From contig NZ_CP093528.1 of assembly GCF_022682305.1 (NCBI RefSeq), forward strand, positions 4,208,501-4,272,500: a stretch of 64,000 nucleotides of DNA, given 5' to 3'. Positions 27,887-36,509 of this stretch are shown here, piece after piece. The stretch's first letter is position 1. Each line of letters begins with the position of its first letter. The position numbers and the translations under genes were made by a program. Source of the stretch: Shinella zoogloeoides (lineage in GTDB: Bacteria > Pseudomonadota > Alphaproteobacteria > Rhizobiales > Rhizobiaceae). Below the pieces are notes generated by a model, which had not been told where the DNA came from, made no database searches, and saw only the letters and a program-made list of their open reading frames with translations.

Positions 27887-28945
27887 TTAATCTTCCAGCG
27901 TGCCGGGCTTGCGGTCCTTGCGCGTCGCCTCGTGGCAGGCAAGTTTCATCAGGTCCTCGCCGCGCCGCGCATAGCGGGCGGAGGCGCGGGTGGCGATCAG
28001 CCCGTCATGGCCGGCCTTGACCTCTATTGCACCGTCCGGCTCGCCCGGCCGGGCGATGAGTGTCGCCAGAAGATCGCCCGCCTTCACGGTCTCGCCGATA
28101 TCGCGGTGGAAGAGCACGACACCCGGCGCGGGCGCCCTCACCATCTCGATATTGTCGAGCGGCACGGCGGGACCGGTATAGGCCTTCGCCTTGTGCGCCG
28201 GGTCGGAAACGACGCCGCGCCCGGCGAGGAAGGCCCAGAGGCCGCCTGCGTCGCGCTCTGCCATCGCGGGATAGACGTCGCGACGGCCGCGCAGCTCGAC
28301 GGTGACGGCAAGACGGCCCGGCACGCTCTTCAGCTTCTCGCCGCCCTGGTGCTTGAAGGCATGGCCGACCGCCTCTTCGAAGGCGGTGCTTTCGCCATCC
28401 GAGAGGAACACGGCCTCCATGTTGAGTTCGCCCGCAAGGTCGGCGGCCTCCGGCCAGAAGGCCTCGTCGATATAGGCATATTGCAGGGATTCGTCGTCGC
28501 AGTGCAGGTCCAGCATGAGATCCGCGCCGAGCGCCATGTGCAGCAGAGAGCGCTTCAACTGGTCGGCGGCGCTGCGGCGGTCGAGGTTTTCCAGCAGCGT
28601 TTCCCGCCCGGCAAGGGCGACCAGCGGGAAATCACGGTTGAAATTGGTGCGCGAGGCAAGGTCGAACCGGCCACCCATCTCGCCGAAATGGTACTGGGCG
28701 AGACCGATGGCATTGGCCTGCGGCACGACGGTGATGTCGCCGCGGATCGCACCCTCGGCATCCGCCTTGCGCAGCCGCTCGAGGAGGAAGTGGAGGAGCG
28801 CCGTGCCGGGCAGCTCGTTGGCATGCAGCGCGGCCTGGATATAGACCGAGGGCGCCGCCTTGTCACTGCCCGCGAAGCGGAAGACCGGCACGCGCCATTC
28901 GCTGCCTGCCGTATCGCCGCTGATGATGATCTCGGAACGCTCCAC
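27887..28945 (-). CDS. Succinylglutamate desuccinylase/aspartoacylase family deacylase
   Basis: 352 residues, M14-type zinc hydrolase. Zinc motif 'HANELPG' (His-x-x-Glu), 'RTNFNRDFP' and 'LDLHCD' are the family blocks; the C-terminal region ('VKAGDLLATLIARPG') has a lipoyl-like beta fold common in this subgroup. It probably removes an acyl group from an N-acyl amino acid; the substrate is not clear. A GTG start at 28945 is chosen because GAGGAGA precedes it. Confidence 0.85.
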   Translation of the reverse strand: MERSEIIISGDTAGSEWRVPVFRFAGSDKAAPSVYIQAALHANELPGTALLHFLLERLRKADAEGAIRGDITVVPQANAIGLAQYHFGEMGGRFDLASRTNFNRDFPLVALAGRETLLENLDRRSAADQLKRSLLHMALGADLMLDLHCDDESLQYAYIDEAFWPEAADLAGELNMEAVFLSDGESTAFEEAVGHAFKHQGGEKLKSVPGRLAVTVELRGRRDVYPAMAERDAGGLWAFLAGRGVVSDPAHKAKAYTGPAVPLDNIEMVRAPAPGVVLFHRDIGETVKAGDLLATLIARPGEPDGAIEVKAGHDGLIATRASARYARRGEDLMKLACHEATRKDRKPGTLED

Positions 28946-29076
28946 GTCGCTTCTCCTCAGGTGGTTTGCGGCGTTTATGCGAATTGGCGGGGCAAGGCGC
29001 AAGCCCCGGCAAGAAACGGGTTGAAAGCGCGCGGGCAAAGCCCGATCTTGTGACGAAACGGGAACAGGAGCCGAAA

Positions 29077-29637
29077 ATGACCGGCAAGACCCATTATCTG
29101 ATCTTCGACACCGTGGGCGGCCCCTGCGGCATCGCCTGGACGGCGGCCGGCGTCGTGCGCTTCCAGCTCCCCGGCGAGGACGCCGCCACCACGCGCCGCC
29201 TGCTGCTGCGCCATCTGCCAGAGGCGGAAGCGGCCGAGCCGCCGCCGCCGGTCGTGCGCGCTGTCCAGGCTGCGCAACGCTATTTCGCGGGCGAGGAGGC
29301 CGATTTCACCGATATCCCGCTCGACCTTGCCGGCCAGAGCGATTTCTTCCTGTCGGTTTACGATGCGGCGCGGCGCGTGCATTGGGGTGAGACGACGACC
29401 TACGGCACGCTCGCGCGCGATCTCGGCGCCGGCCCGGAAATGGCCCGCGAGGTGGGGCAGGCCATGGCGAAGAACCCCGTCGCCCTCATCATCCCCTGCC
29501 ACCGCGTGCTTGCGGCCGGCAACAAGGTCGGCGGCTTCTCCGCGCCGGGCGGGGCGTCCTCGAAGGTGAGGATGCTGGCGCTCGAAGGCATCTCCTTCGC
29601 CCCGCCGGAACCGGCGCAGCAATCGTTCGGATTTTAG
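29077..29637 (+). CDS. ogt: Methylated-DNA-[protein]-cysteine S-methyltransferase
   Basis: 186 residues. Suicide repair enzyme that takes alkyl groups from O6-alkylguanine. The acceptor is C141 in 'IIPCHRVLAAGNKVGGFSAPGG'; the HTH part includes 'VHWGETTTYGTLARDLG'. No Ada-type N-terminal domain. CAGGAG precedes ATG 29077; a longer frame from 28966 lacks support. It is the last chromosomal gene before the ICE junction. Confidence 0.92.
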   Translation: MTGKTHYLIFDTVGGPCGIAWTAAGVVRFQLPGEDAATTRRLLLRHLPEAEAAEPPPPVVRAVQAAQRYFAGEEADFTDIPLDLAGQSDFFLSVYDAARRVHWGETTTYGTLARDLGAGPEMAREVGQAMAKNPVALIIPCHRVLAAGNKVGGFSAPGGASSKVRMLALEGISFAPPEPAQQSFGF

Positions 29638-29740
29638 GACCGACCGCCGTTCAGCCCATGCCGACCTGCAAATGGCACTCTTCCGGACATCCGGTGCTCA
29701 CGTGCCGAAAGTACACTGCGCTTCGGGTCCCGGAAACGCA

Positions 29741-29768
29741 AAAGCCCCGGTGCGGGCACCGGGGCTTT
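29741..29768 (-). terminator. Terminator of the displaced guaA gene
   Basis: A 12-bp perfect stem AAAGCCCCGGTG / CACCGGGGCTTT with loop CGGG, followed on the minus strand by a T-rich stretch. It lies about 30 bases downstream of the guaA stop codon left at 29798-29800, so it served the guaA transcript before the insertion. Confidence 0.8.
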
Positions 29769-29797
29769 CGGATTGCTTCATGGGGAGCGCAGCGCGC

Positions 29798-29812
29798 TCA
29801 CTCCCACTCGAT
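29798..29812 (-). other. ICE attachment site in the 3' end of guaA (left junction)
   Basis: Read on the minus strand these 15 bases are ATC GAG TGG GAG TGA, i.e. Ile-Glu-Trp-Glu-stop, the C-terminal end of GMP synthase (GuaA proteins end '..IEWE'). Upstream of this in guaA direction (29813 onward on the plus strand) the reading frame no longer encodes GuaA; instead AT-rich DNA and then ICE genes follow. The 3' end of guaA is a known integration target for islands and ICEs, including one of the attachment sites used by tripartite Mesorhizobium ICEs. The core could be slightly longer. Confidence 0.8.
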
Positions 29813-30256
29813 TATTGATTGGGATCATAACGCCTTGAAATATCGTCATTAAAAATATTTTTCGCGGCAATATACCGTCAGCCATTCCGCCAAAACGGCT
29901 GGCTTTTGAAATTATTGGATTTTTCCGGGATACCCCGAAAAACCGTACTTTCGGGATCTATCGTCAAGCGAGGAACGCAGGAAACAATCCGACTCGATCC
30001 GTGCATTCCGCCGATCTCGCGCTGTGACCCTATCATCGTGAAGGCCGACTGTCACCTCCGAGCCTTCCAATGAACCAGTGCCGGTGACGCTGGCCGAACT
30101 TGCAGCCCGTTTCAGGAATGGCTCACCGGGCGCTTATTCCGTCTCCTATCGCCTACCAAAAGCGCACCTTGCGTCCGCGACATATTCTCATTTTGGGGAC
30201 GCGGTTGTGCGCCAAGGCGGAACCCTTGGGTCGCACCGGGCTAGACTACGGCCAAC
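29813..30256. other. Gene-free left end of the ICE
   Basis: About 440 bases without a convincing gene. The first 150 bases are clearly AT-rich. An inverted repeat CCCGAAA (29934-29940) / TTTCGGG (29949-29955) with an 8-base spacer may be an integrase or excisionase arm site. A short open frame from 30078 has no recognisable product and is not called. Confidence 0.6.
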
Positions 30257-30257
30257 A

Positions 30258-30275
30258 TGTCGATTAGTCTCGACA
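30258..30275 (+). promoter_or_regulatory. Candidate ArsR operator
   Basis: TGTCGA (30258-30263) and TCGACA (30270-30275) form a perfect inverted repeat with a 6-base spacer one base before the arsR start codon. Size and place fit an ArsR dimer site that shuts off the ars operon; no ribosome binding site is visible here, so a leaderless message is possible. Confidence 0.6.
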
Positions 30276-30276
30276 C

Positions 30277-30648
30277 ATGGAATCAGATGCCGCCATCCTC
30301 GCTTTCGCCGCGCTCGCGCAATCGACCCGTCTCGACGTGTTCCGTCTCCTGATGGAGCACGGACCGGACGGAGTACCCGCAGGCGAGATTGCCCGTAGGC
30401 TGGATGTCCCGCACAACACCATGTCCACGCATCTGGCGACGCTGACGCGCGCCGGCCTGATCGACGCCGAGCGCCACAGCCGGTCGATCATCTATCGGGC
30501 AAGGCTCGAGGCCGTGCATGCGCTCACCAGCTTCCTGGTCAAGGATTGCTGCGGCGGTCGCCCCGAACTCTGCGCGCCGCTGATCGCTGACCTTTCCCCC
30601 TGTTGCCCGCCGCAATCCCTCGCCGCCAAGGAGGCCGCCCATGACTGA
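30277..30648 (+). CDS. arsR: ArsR-family arsenic-responsive repressor
   Basis: 123 residues. Winged helix ('LAQSTRLDVFRLLMEHGPDGVPAGEIARRLDVPHNTMSTHLATLTRAGLI') and a C-terminal cysteine set (C91-C92, C99, then C109-C110) in 'KDCCGGRPELC', which is the likely As(III) site in this rhizobial subgroup rather than the E. coli helix site. First gene of the ars operon; expected to bind the operator overlapping its start and to be released by arsenite or antimonite. Its end overlaps arsC by eight bases. Confidence 0.92.
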   Translation: MESDAAILAFAALAQSTRLDVFRLLMEHGPDGVPAGEIARRLDVPHNTMSTHLATLTRAGLIDAERHSRSIIYRARLEAVHALTSFLVKDCCGGRPELCAPLIADLSPCCPPQSLAAKEAAHD

Positions 30649-31168
30649 CCGCATCTACAACGTCCTCTTCCTCTGCACGGGGAATTCGGCCCGCTCGATT
30701 CTCGCCGAGAGCATCCTGACCAAAGACGGCGCAGGCCGCTTCCGCGCCTTCTCGGCCGGGAGCCAGCCGAAGGGCGCGGTCAACCCGTTCGCCCTGAAGG
30801 TGCTCGGAAGCTTCGAGTATCCGACCGAAGGCTTTCGTTCGAAGAGCTGGGAGGAATTCGCCCAGCCCGACGCGCCTATCATGGATTTCGTCTTCACCGT
30901 CTGCGACAGCGCCGCCGGCGAGGCCTGCCCGGTCTGGCCGGGCCAGCCGATGACCGCGCATTGGGGCATCGAAGACCCCGCTGCCGTTGAGGGGCCGGAC
31001 ATCGAAAAGGAAAAGGCGTTCGTCGCCGCCTTCCGCTACATGCGAAACCGGATTGCCGTCTTTACGGCTCTGCCCGTGGCAAGCCTCGACAAGGCCGCGC
31101 TTGGCACCAAGCTGCGCGAGATCGGCCGCAGCGAAGGCGCAACGTCTCCACGCCCTGACGTCGCGTGA
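30641..31168 (+). CDS. arsC: Arsenate reductase, low-molecular-weight phosphatase type
   Basis: 175 residues. 'FLCTGNSARS' (nucleophile C12) is the PTP-loop of the LMW-phosphatase class of arsenate reductases, and 'MDFVFTVCDSAAGEACPVWPGQPMTAHWG' is typical for the ArsC/ArsI-type enzymes of proteobacteria. It reduces arsenate to arsenite in the cytoplasm for export by Acr3. Overlaps arsR by eight bases. Confidence 0.9.
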   Translation: MTDRIYNVLFLCTGNSARSILAESILTKDGAGRFRAFSAGSQPKGAVNPFALKVLGSFEYPTEGFRSKSWEEFAQPDAPIMDFVFTVCDSAAGEACPVWPGQPMTAHWGIEDPAAVEGPDIEKEKAFVAAFRYMRNRIAVFTALPVASLDKAALGTKLREIGRSEGATSPRPDVA

Positions 31169-31176
31169 GGCCAGTC

Positions 31177-31602
31177 ATGGACGTCATCATCTATCACAAC
31201 CCCGATTGCGGCACCTCGCGCAACACGCTTGGCTTGATCCGCAATGCCGGTGTCGAGCCGCATGTCATCGAATATCTCAAGACGCCGCCGAGCCGGACCA
31301 TGCTTGAGCAGCTCATCGCACGCATGGGTATCTCCGCTCGTGCTTTGCTACGCGAGAAGGGCACACCCTATGCCGAGCTTGGCCTTGGCGACGCGGCTCT
31401 GACTGACGGTCAGCTTCTCGACGCTATGATGGCGCATCCCATCCTCATCAATCGTCCGATCGTGGTCACGCCAGAAGGGGTGAGGCTGTGCCGGCCATCC
31501 GAGGAAGTGCTGGACCTGCTGCCGCCGCAGCGCGGGGCCTTCGTCAAGGAAGACGGCGAGCGGGTGATCGACGAACACGGCCGCCGCGTCGCGGCGGCTT
31601 GA
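31177..31602 (+). CDS. arsC: Arsenate reductase, glutaredoxin-dependent type
   Basis: 141 residues. 'IIYHNPDCGTSRNTL' with catalytic C11 and 'NRPIVVTPEGVRLCRPSE' are the E. coli ArsC plasmid-type motifs. It uses glutathione/glutaredoxin, so the operon carries two evolutionarily unrelated arsenate reductases. ATG 31177 follows GAGG; a GTG at 31165 overlapping the previous stop would add four residues. Confidence 0.93.
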   Translation: MDVIIYHNPDCGTSRNTLGLIRNAGVEPHVIEYLKTPPSRTMLEQLIARMGISARALLREKGTPYAELGLGDAALTDGQLLDAMMAHPILINRPIVVTPEGVRLCRPSEEVLDLLPPQRGAFVKEDGERVIDEHGRRVAAA

Positions 31603-31610
31603 GGAAGACT

Positions 31611-32666
31611 ATGTCCACCTTCGAACGCTATCTCACCCTTTGGGTCGCCCTGTGCATCGTAGCCGGCATTGCGCTCGGCCACCTCATACCGGGCGTCTTC
31701 CACGCCATCGGCGCGGCCGAAATCGCCAAGGTCAATCTGTCTGTCGCAGCGCTGATCTGGCTCATGATCGTGCCGATGCTGGTCAAGATCGACTTCGCCG
31801 CGCTCGGTCAGGTCAAGGAGCATTGGCGCGGCATCGGCGTCACGCTCTTCGTCAACTGGGCGGTGAAGCCCTTCTCGATGGCGGCGCTCGGCTGGCTGTT
31901 CGTCGGCTATCTCTTCCGACCCTACCTGCCGGCCGAGCAAATCGGCTCCTATATCGCCGGCCTCATCATTCTTGCCGCCGCACCTTGTACGGCGATGGTC
32001 TTCGTCTGGTCGAACCTGACCAAGGGCGAGCCGCATTTCACGCTCAGCCAGGTTGCGCTCAACGACACCATCATGGTGTTCGCCTTCGCGCCCGTCGTCG
32101 GGCTGTTGCTGGGTCTCTCAGCCATCTCCGTGCCGTGGGATACGCTGGTCCTGTCCGTCGCGCTCTATATCGTCGTGCCGGTGATCGCCGCGCAGGTACT
32201 GCGCCGCCGGATACTCGCCAATGGAGGCGAACCGGCGCTGAAGCGCTTCCTCGATCTCCTTCAGCCGCTTTCGCTGGTGGCGCTGCTCGCCACGCTCGTG
32301 TTGCTGTTCGGCTTTCAGGGCGAACAGATTCTTGCCCAGCCGCTCGTGATCGCGCTGCTCGCCGTGCCGATCCTGATCCAGGTCTATTTCAACTCTGGTC
32401 TCGCCTATCTCCTCAACCGGCTGGCCGGCGAACAGCATTGCGTCGCGGGACCGTCGGCTTTGATCGGGGCATCGAACTTCTTCGAGCTGGCGGTCGCGGC
32501 CGCCATCAGCCTGTTCGGCTTTCAGTCGGGCGCGGCGCTCGCCACCGTGGTCGGCGTGCTGATCGAGGTGCCGGTGATGCTCTCCGTCGTCTGGATCGTG
32601 AACCGCTCGAAAGGCTGGTATGAGCGCGGAGAGAAGCCCAGGGCCGTGGCCGAGGCGAAGCGCTGA
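31611..32666 (+). CDS. acr3: Arsenite efflux permease Acr3
   Basis: 351 residues, about ten membrane segments. '[14 protein letters not shown]' holds the conserved transport cysteine (C126), and '[18 protein letters not shown]' is a second conserved block. It expels As(III). ATG 31611 follows GAGGAAG and lies eight bases after the previous stop; a longer frame runs through arsC and is rejected. Also named arsB in some annotations, but it is not of the ArsB family. Confidence 0.94.
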   Translation: MSTFERYLTLWVALCIVAGIALGHLIPGVFHAIGAAEIAKVNLSVAALIWLMIVPMLVKIDFAALGQVKEHWRGIGVTLFVNWAVKPFSMAALGWLFVGYLFRPYLPAEQIGSYIAGLIILAAAPCTAMVFVWSNLTKGEPHFTLSQVALNDTIMVFAFAPVVGLLLGLSAISVPWDTLVLSVALYIVVPVIAAQVLRRRILANGGEPALKRFLDLLQPLSLVALLATLVLLFGFQGEQILAQPLVIALLAVPILIQVYFNSGLAYLLNRLAGEQHCVAGPSALIGASNFFELAVAAAISLFGFQSGAALATVVGVLIEVPVMLSVVWIVNRSKGWYERGEKPRAVAEAKR

Positions 32667-33379
32667 TGCTGCGCGATCTGCCCAACATCGATGGCGCATG
32701 CCTAGACGTGCCGACAATCGACCGGCTCCGGGCTGCGCCTTCGACCCATCCGCCGCGTATCCTCTTGCTCTACGGCTCCCTGCGCGAGCGCTCCTACAGC
32801 CGCTTCCTCACGCAAGAAGCCGAGCGCCTGCTCAATCACTTCGGCGCTGAAACGCGCATCTTCAATCCGCAGGGCCTGCCACTGCCGGACGGCGCCGAGG
32901 TCAACCATCCGAAGGTCCAGGAATTACGCGAGCTCTCCCTCTGGTCGGAAGGTCAGGTCTGGACCAGCCCGGAGCGACACGGCGCGATGAGCGGAGTGAT
33001 GAAGGCGCAGATCGACTGGATTCCACTCTCGGTCGGCGCGGTGCGGCCGACGCAGGGCCGCACACTCGCCGTCATGCAGGTGTCGGGCGGCTCGCAGAGC
33101 TTCAATGCCGTCAACCAGATGCGGGTGCTCGGCCGCTGGATGCGCATGGTGACGATCCCCAACCAGTCCTCTGTCGCCAAAGCGTTCCAAGAGTTCAACG
33201 AGGCTGGTCGGATGAAACCCTCCGCCTTCTATGACCGGGTGGTCGACGTGATGGAGGAACTGATCAAGTTCACGCTGCTGACGCGCGATGTCTCTACCTA
33301 CCTCACCGACCGCTATTCCGAACGCAAGGAGAGCGGCGAAGCCCTGATGCGGCGGGTCAATCTGACCGCCGCGACCTGA
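32666..33379 (+). CDS. arsH: Organoarsenical oxidase ArsH
   Basis: 237 residues, NADPH-dependent FMN flavodoxin-fold protein; '[13 protein letters not shown]' is the FMN phosphate loop. ArsH oxidises trivalent organoarsenicals and is common in rhizobial ars operons. The ATG shares one base with the acr3 stop (TGATG). Confidence 0.93.
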   Translation: MLRDLPNIDGACLDVPTIDRLRAAPSTHPPRILLLYGSLRERSYSRFLTQEAERLLNHFGAETRIFNPQGLPLPDGAEVNHPKVQELRELSLWSEGQVWTSPERHGAMSGVMKAQIDWIPLSVGAVRPTQGRTLAVMQVSGGSQSFNAVNQMRVLGRWMRMVTIPNQSSVAKAFQEFNEAGRMKPSAFYDRVVDVMEELIKFTLLTRDVSTYLTDRYSERKESGEALMRRVNLTAAT

Positions 33380-33438
33380 ACCATCTAACGATCTGGCGTC
33401 ATCGCCCGCGAAATGACCCAGCCAATGAGGTCTCCTGA

Positions 33439-34638
33439 ATGGATCACAGCCCAGAGCAGTCAAAGGCAAGCGTCTCCGAGGTATTCCGCGTCTTCCTGAA
33501 GCTAGGGCTCACCTCCTTCGGAGGCCCGATCGCGCATCTGGGCTATTTCCGCGACGAGCTGGTGACGCGGCGAAAGTGGCTGAGCGAAAGCGCCTATGCC
33601 GATCTGGTGGCGCTATGTCAGTTCCTGCCCGGACCCGCCTCCAGCCAGGTCGGCTTTGCGCTCGGCCTGACACGGGCGGGTTGGGGCGGCGCGTTTGCCG
33701 CTTTCCTCGCCTTCACCCTGCCATCGGCTCTGATCCTCCTCGCGCTCGCCATGACGGCAACGCGGCTGGAAAGCCCGCTTGCGCTAGGCGTCCTGCATGG
33801 ACTCAAGATCGTCGCCGTCGCTATCGTGGCGCAAGCCGTGTGGGGCATGGCGAAAAACCTCTGCCCCGACAAGGAGCGCGCCACCATCGCGGTCGTGGCC
33901 GTGCTTCTGCTTGCCTGGGCGCCAAGCGCCATCGGAATGATGGCCGCCATACTGCTGGGCGTAATCGCGGGGTTGGCCCTCGGCAAGGGACAGGTCACGA
34001 TCGGCGACCATCTGCCGGTCCCGGTCTCACGCAAAGCTGGCCTGGCGGCCTTCGCGCTGTTCGTCGCCTTGCTGATTGGCCTGCCGGTCCTGGCGGGGCA
34101 AGCGCAAGGATGGGCGCTCGCCGACAGCTTCTATCGCGCCGGTTCACTGGTCTTTGGTGGCGGTCACGTGGTGCTGCCGTTGTTGCAGGCCGAAACCGTC
34201 ACACCAGGATGGGTCTCCAATGGCGCCTTTCTCGCAGGCTATGGCGTGGCGCAGGCGGTGCCAGGACCGCTCTTCACCTTCGCCGCCTGGCTCGGGGCGA
34301 TCATGGGGCCCGCCCCCAATGGTGCTGCCGGTGCGGCAATCGCTCTGGTTGCCCTCTTCCTGCCGGGCTTCCTGATCCTGATCGGCGCGCTGCCCTTCTG
34401 GGATCAGTTGCGCCGCACGATATGGGCGCAATCGGCCATGCAGGGCGCGAATGCCGCCGTCGTCGGCATTCTCGGAGCGGCGCTCTATTCGCCCGTCTTC
34501 ACCAGCGCGATCGGCGGCATGCCGGACTTCGCACTGGCCCTGATTTGCTTTGTGGCGCTGATGGTCTGGAAAGCTCCGCCATGGGTTGTCGTACTATTGG
34601 CGGCCACGGGCGGGGCGGCGCTCACCTTGGTGTCGTGA
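33439..34638 (+). CDS. chrA: Chromate efflux transporter ChrA
   Basis: 399 residues, long-chain CHR family with duplicated halves: 'FGGPIAHLGYFRDE' with 'FLPGPASSQVGFALG' in the first, 'FGGGHVVLPLLQ' with 'AVPGPLFTFAAWLG' in the second. It expels chromate. About 60 bases separate it from arsH with the same direction, so it may share the ars promoter or have its own. No chrB regulator is present. Confidence 0.92.
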   Translation: MDHSPEQSKASVSEVFRVFLKLGLTSFGGPIAHLGYFRDELVTRRKWLSESAYADLVALCQFLPGPASSQVGFALGLTRAGWGGAFAAFLAFTLPSALILLALAMTATRLESPLALGVLHGLKIVAVAIVAQAVWGMAKNLCPDKERATIAVVAVLLLAWAPSAIGMMAAILLGVIAGLALGKGQVTIGDHLPVPVSRKAGLAAFALFVALLIGLPVLAGQAQGWALADSFYRAGSLVFGGGHVVLPLLQAETVTPGWVSNGAFLAGYGVAQAVPGPLFTFAAWLGAIMGPAPNGAAGAAIALVALFLPGFLILIGALPFWDQLRRTIWAQSAMQGANAAVVGILGAALYSPVFTSAIGGMPDFALALICFVALMVWKAPPWVVVLLAATGGAALTLVS

Positions 34639-34666
34639 GACAGCCCCATACTTTCCCCTGCATTCC

Positions 34667-35683
34667 TTATGTCGCCGAGCGATTTGCGCGTTCGGCGATG
34701 TCCGCGCATCGCTCGATCAAAACCTCGAACGGCTCGGCATCATCGAAGAGCAGCCCATCCTCGACCATGCGCACATAGTCTTCCTCCAGCGCCTTGGCGC
34801 CATCGCCGGCGGGGACCAGTTGCAAGCCGCCATTGACGGCTGCGCCATAGTCGATCGACGTGCGGTCAGCGGCCTTTTCAGCGAAGAACATCGACTTGTG
34901 GCGGGCAACCGCGTTCGCCAGTTCGCGATCCGCGAAGGCAGCGTCCGCAAGACCGGCTTCATCGAGCCGGGCGACATCATGCCAGTGCCGGGCGAAGCGG
35001 TCCCCACGCAGCCGGTCCTGGTGGCAGAAGACATGGATGGCGGTCGCCTTCTCCCAGAACGTCCGCTCGGCGTGCATGACGCGCGGACGCGCTGTCGGGA
35101 ATATCAGGCCATCGATCAGGCCAGAGGCATCGCAGACGACATCGCGCAAACTGGCCGGCTCGCCCGTCGACCGCGCGCCGAACTCCAGCATGACACTGGG
35201 GGCGACATAGCCTGATCCGGTTGCGGTCGGTTCGTAGTCGATAAAGAGCCGATCACCTTCGACGCGGATCGCCGCAGCCAAACCTTCCGTTGCCAGGGCG
35301 TCAGCGATCACCGGCTGCACGACAGCGGCGACCCATTCCGGCAGCCGGCGACGAACCTCGCTGGACCAGCGCTTTTCCTCGCTTCGCGTTTTCGGCAGGG
35401 CCTCGCCATTGTCCCCGACCAGGTCGGGCGCAATCGCTCGGATGTCGTAGGTCAGATCGACATCTTCGGAAAACCGATGGATGACCTGATAGGCTTTCGA
35501 CAGCGATGTGCCGCCCTTGAACACCAGATGCTCACCAAGCGGCGCCGCGTAGAGCGTGCTCAACGCCCACACCACCCAGACGTCCTTTTCGAACAGATGC
35601 GCGGGCCGCCCCGAACGATCCGCCGCGACGCCAAGGGCGTCGCGGCGATCCTGAGCCGAGAGGAGCAGGAAGGTTTCAGCCAT
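34667..35683 (-). CDS. AbiEii-type nucleotidyltransferase toxin
   Basis: 338 residues. Nucleotidyltransferase core: 'HLVFKGGTSLSKAYQVIHRFSEDVDL' has the GG-S and D-x-D of the family, with C-terminal helices. It is the toxin half of AbiE type IV toxin-antitoxin systems, which cause abortive infection and can stabilise mobile elements. It overlaps the antitoxin gene by eight bases. ATG 35683 was chosen because the longer frame overlaps the antitoxin further. Confidence 0.85.
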   Translation of the reverse strand: MAETFLLLSAQDRRDALGVAADRSGRPAHLFEKDVWVVWALSTLYAAPLGEHLVFKGGTSLSKAYQVIHRFSEDVDLTYDIRAIAPDLVGDNGEALPKTRSEEKRWSSEVRRRLPEWVAAVVQPVIADALATEGLAAAIRVEGDRLFIDYEPTATGSGYVAPSVMLEFGARSTGEPASLRDVVCDASGLIDGLIFPTARPRVMHAERTFWEKATAIHVFCHQDRLRGDRFARHWHDVARLDEAGLADAAFADRELANAVARHKSMFFAEKAADRTSIDYGAAVNGGLQLVPAGDGAKALEEDYVRMVEDGLLFDDAEPFEVLIERCADIAERANRSAT

Positions 35684-36269
35684 AGGCCGCCTTCCCGACA
35701 CTCTGTGCCAACCATGTCGGAAGCTGCGGCGCGGCCGCCACCAATTCGCCAAAGGCGCTGGGCGGCAACTTTCGCTTCAATGTCCTGAGCGCAGTTTCGG
35801 CTTTCTCCGGGCCGAGCCAGGCCAAGGCCCGGACGGCCTCTCCCGCCGGCCGGTTGGCCAGAGCCAATTGCCAGCGCGGGGCATGGCGCAATTCCACGAC
35901 CTGCTTGCCGAGATTCATCTTCCGGCTGCGCCCGGAGGTCAGATAGACCGAACGAACCGGCACCTGCGTCGTCAGGCCAAGGGCGTTTGCGGCCGCCGCA
36001 CCGTTCGAGACGATGGTCTCGCCACGCTGGCTGGCAAGGGCTTCCACAGCCTGTTCCACCGACGGCGCGCGCGTCCCGAACCGACTGGCGACGGGGCGGA
36101 GATAGACACCGCGCCCAGCCCGGATGAGTTGTTCGCGCTCGGCCAGACGCGACAAGGCCTGGTCCACCGCGGCGCGATTGCCGAGATGGAGCAGCCCTTT
36201 AGCGGACACAGAAGCGCCCTCGGGCAAACCCGCCATATGCGACAGAATCTGTTCGGTCAGCCGTGTCAT
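35676..36269 (-). CDS. AbiEi-type antitoxin/transcriptional regulator
   Basis: 197 residues. An N-terminal winged HTH ('QILSHMAGLPEGASVSAKGLLHLGNRAAVDQALSRLAEREQLIRAGRGVYLRP') is followed by an AbiEi C-terminal domain ('NGAAAANALGLTTQVPVRSVYLTSG'). AbiEi proteins repress their own operon and neutralise AbiEii. AGGAGAAGG precedes ATG 36269. Transcribed away from ardC. Confidence 0.85.
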   Translation of the reverse strand: MTRLTEQILSHMAGLPEGASVSAKGLLHLGNRAAVDQALSRLAEREQLIRAGRGVYLRPVASRFGTRAPSVEQAVEALASQRGETIVSNGAAAANALGLTTQVPVRSVYLTSGRSRKMNLGKQVVELRHAPRWQLALANRPAGEAVRALAWLGPEKAETALRTLKRKLPPSAFGELVAAAPQLPTWLAQSVGKAAYG

Positions 36270-36279
36270 CGTCCTTCTC

Positions 36280-36309
36280 CTGTCAGGAACATACGTAGTT
36301 TTCTGACAG
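36280..36309 (-). promoter_or_regulatory. Candidate AbiEi operator
   Basis: Inverted repeats CTGTCAG (36280-36286) and CTGACAG (36303-36309) with a 16-base spacer lie directly upstream of the antitoxin start. Other AbiEi proteins bind inverted repeats in their own promoters, so this is the likely autoregulation site. Confidence 0.5.
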
Positions 36310-36428
36310 TTTTCAAGGAAACACATCCGGGACGGAAAGCTGGGACAAGGGGGAAAGCCTTCCCCTGCGGTCGAGCCTTGGGTCTCGCCCGACCCCTTCT
36401 GCGGGGAGATCCCCGCAACGCCCCCCAT

Positions 36429-36502
36429 AGAGTGAGAGTGCGGACGGGTTTCCCGTGACGGGTTGAGGGCTGGAGAAGAGGTCTCCGGCGCCCGTCGCGG
36501 AG
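36429..36502 (+). promoter_or_regulatory. Structured leader of ardC (leader family 1, copy A)
   Basis: AGAGTGAGAG (36429-36438) is followed by a nested hairpin: outer stem GACGGG (36457-36462)/CCCGTC (36491-36496), inner stem GCTGGAGA (36469-36476)/TCTCCGGC (36482-36489). The outer stem ends directly before the ribosome binding site (GCGGAG). Two further copies precede the genes at 38313 and 41679 (see findings). Confidence 0.65.
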
Positions 36503-36509
36503 AACCGCG

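Noticed and set aside
29781..29812. tRNA gene as ICE target
   Set aside because: No cloverleaf can be formed; the bases match the guaA C-terminal codons instead.
30078..30398. Possible 106-codon gene in the ICE left end
   Set aside because: No ribosome binding site, overlaps arsR in another frame, no recognisable product.
36429..36502. Leader family 1 as a transcription terminator
   Set aside because: The hairpin is not followed by T's but by a ribosome binding site, and the same structure recurs before three genes.
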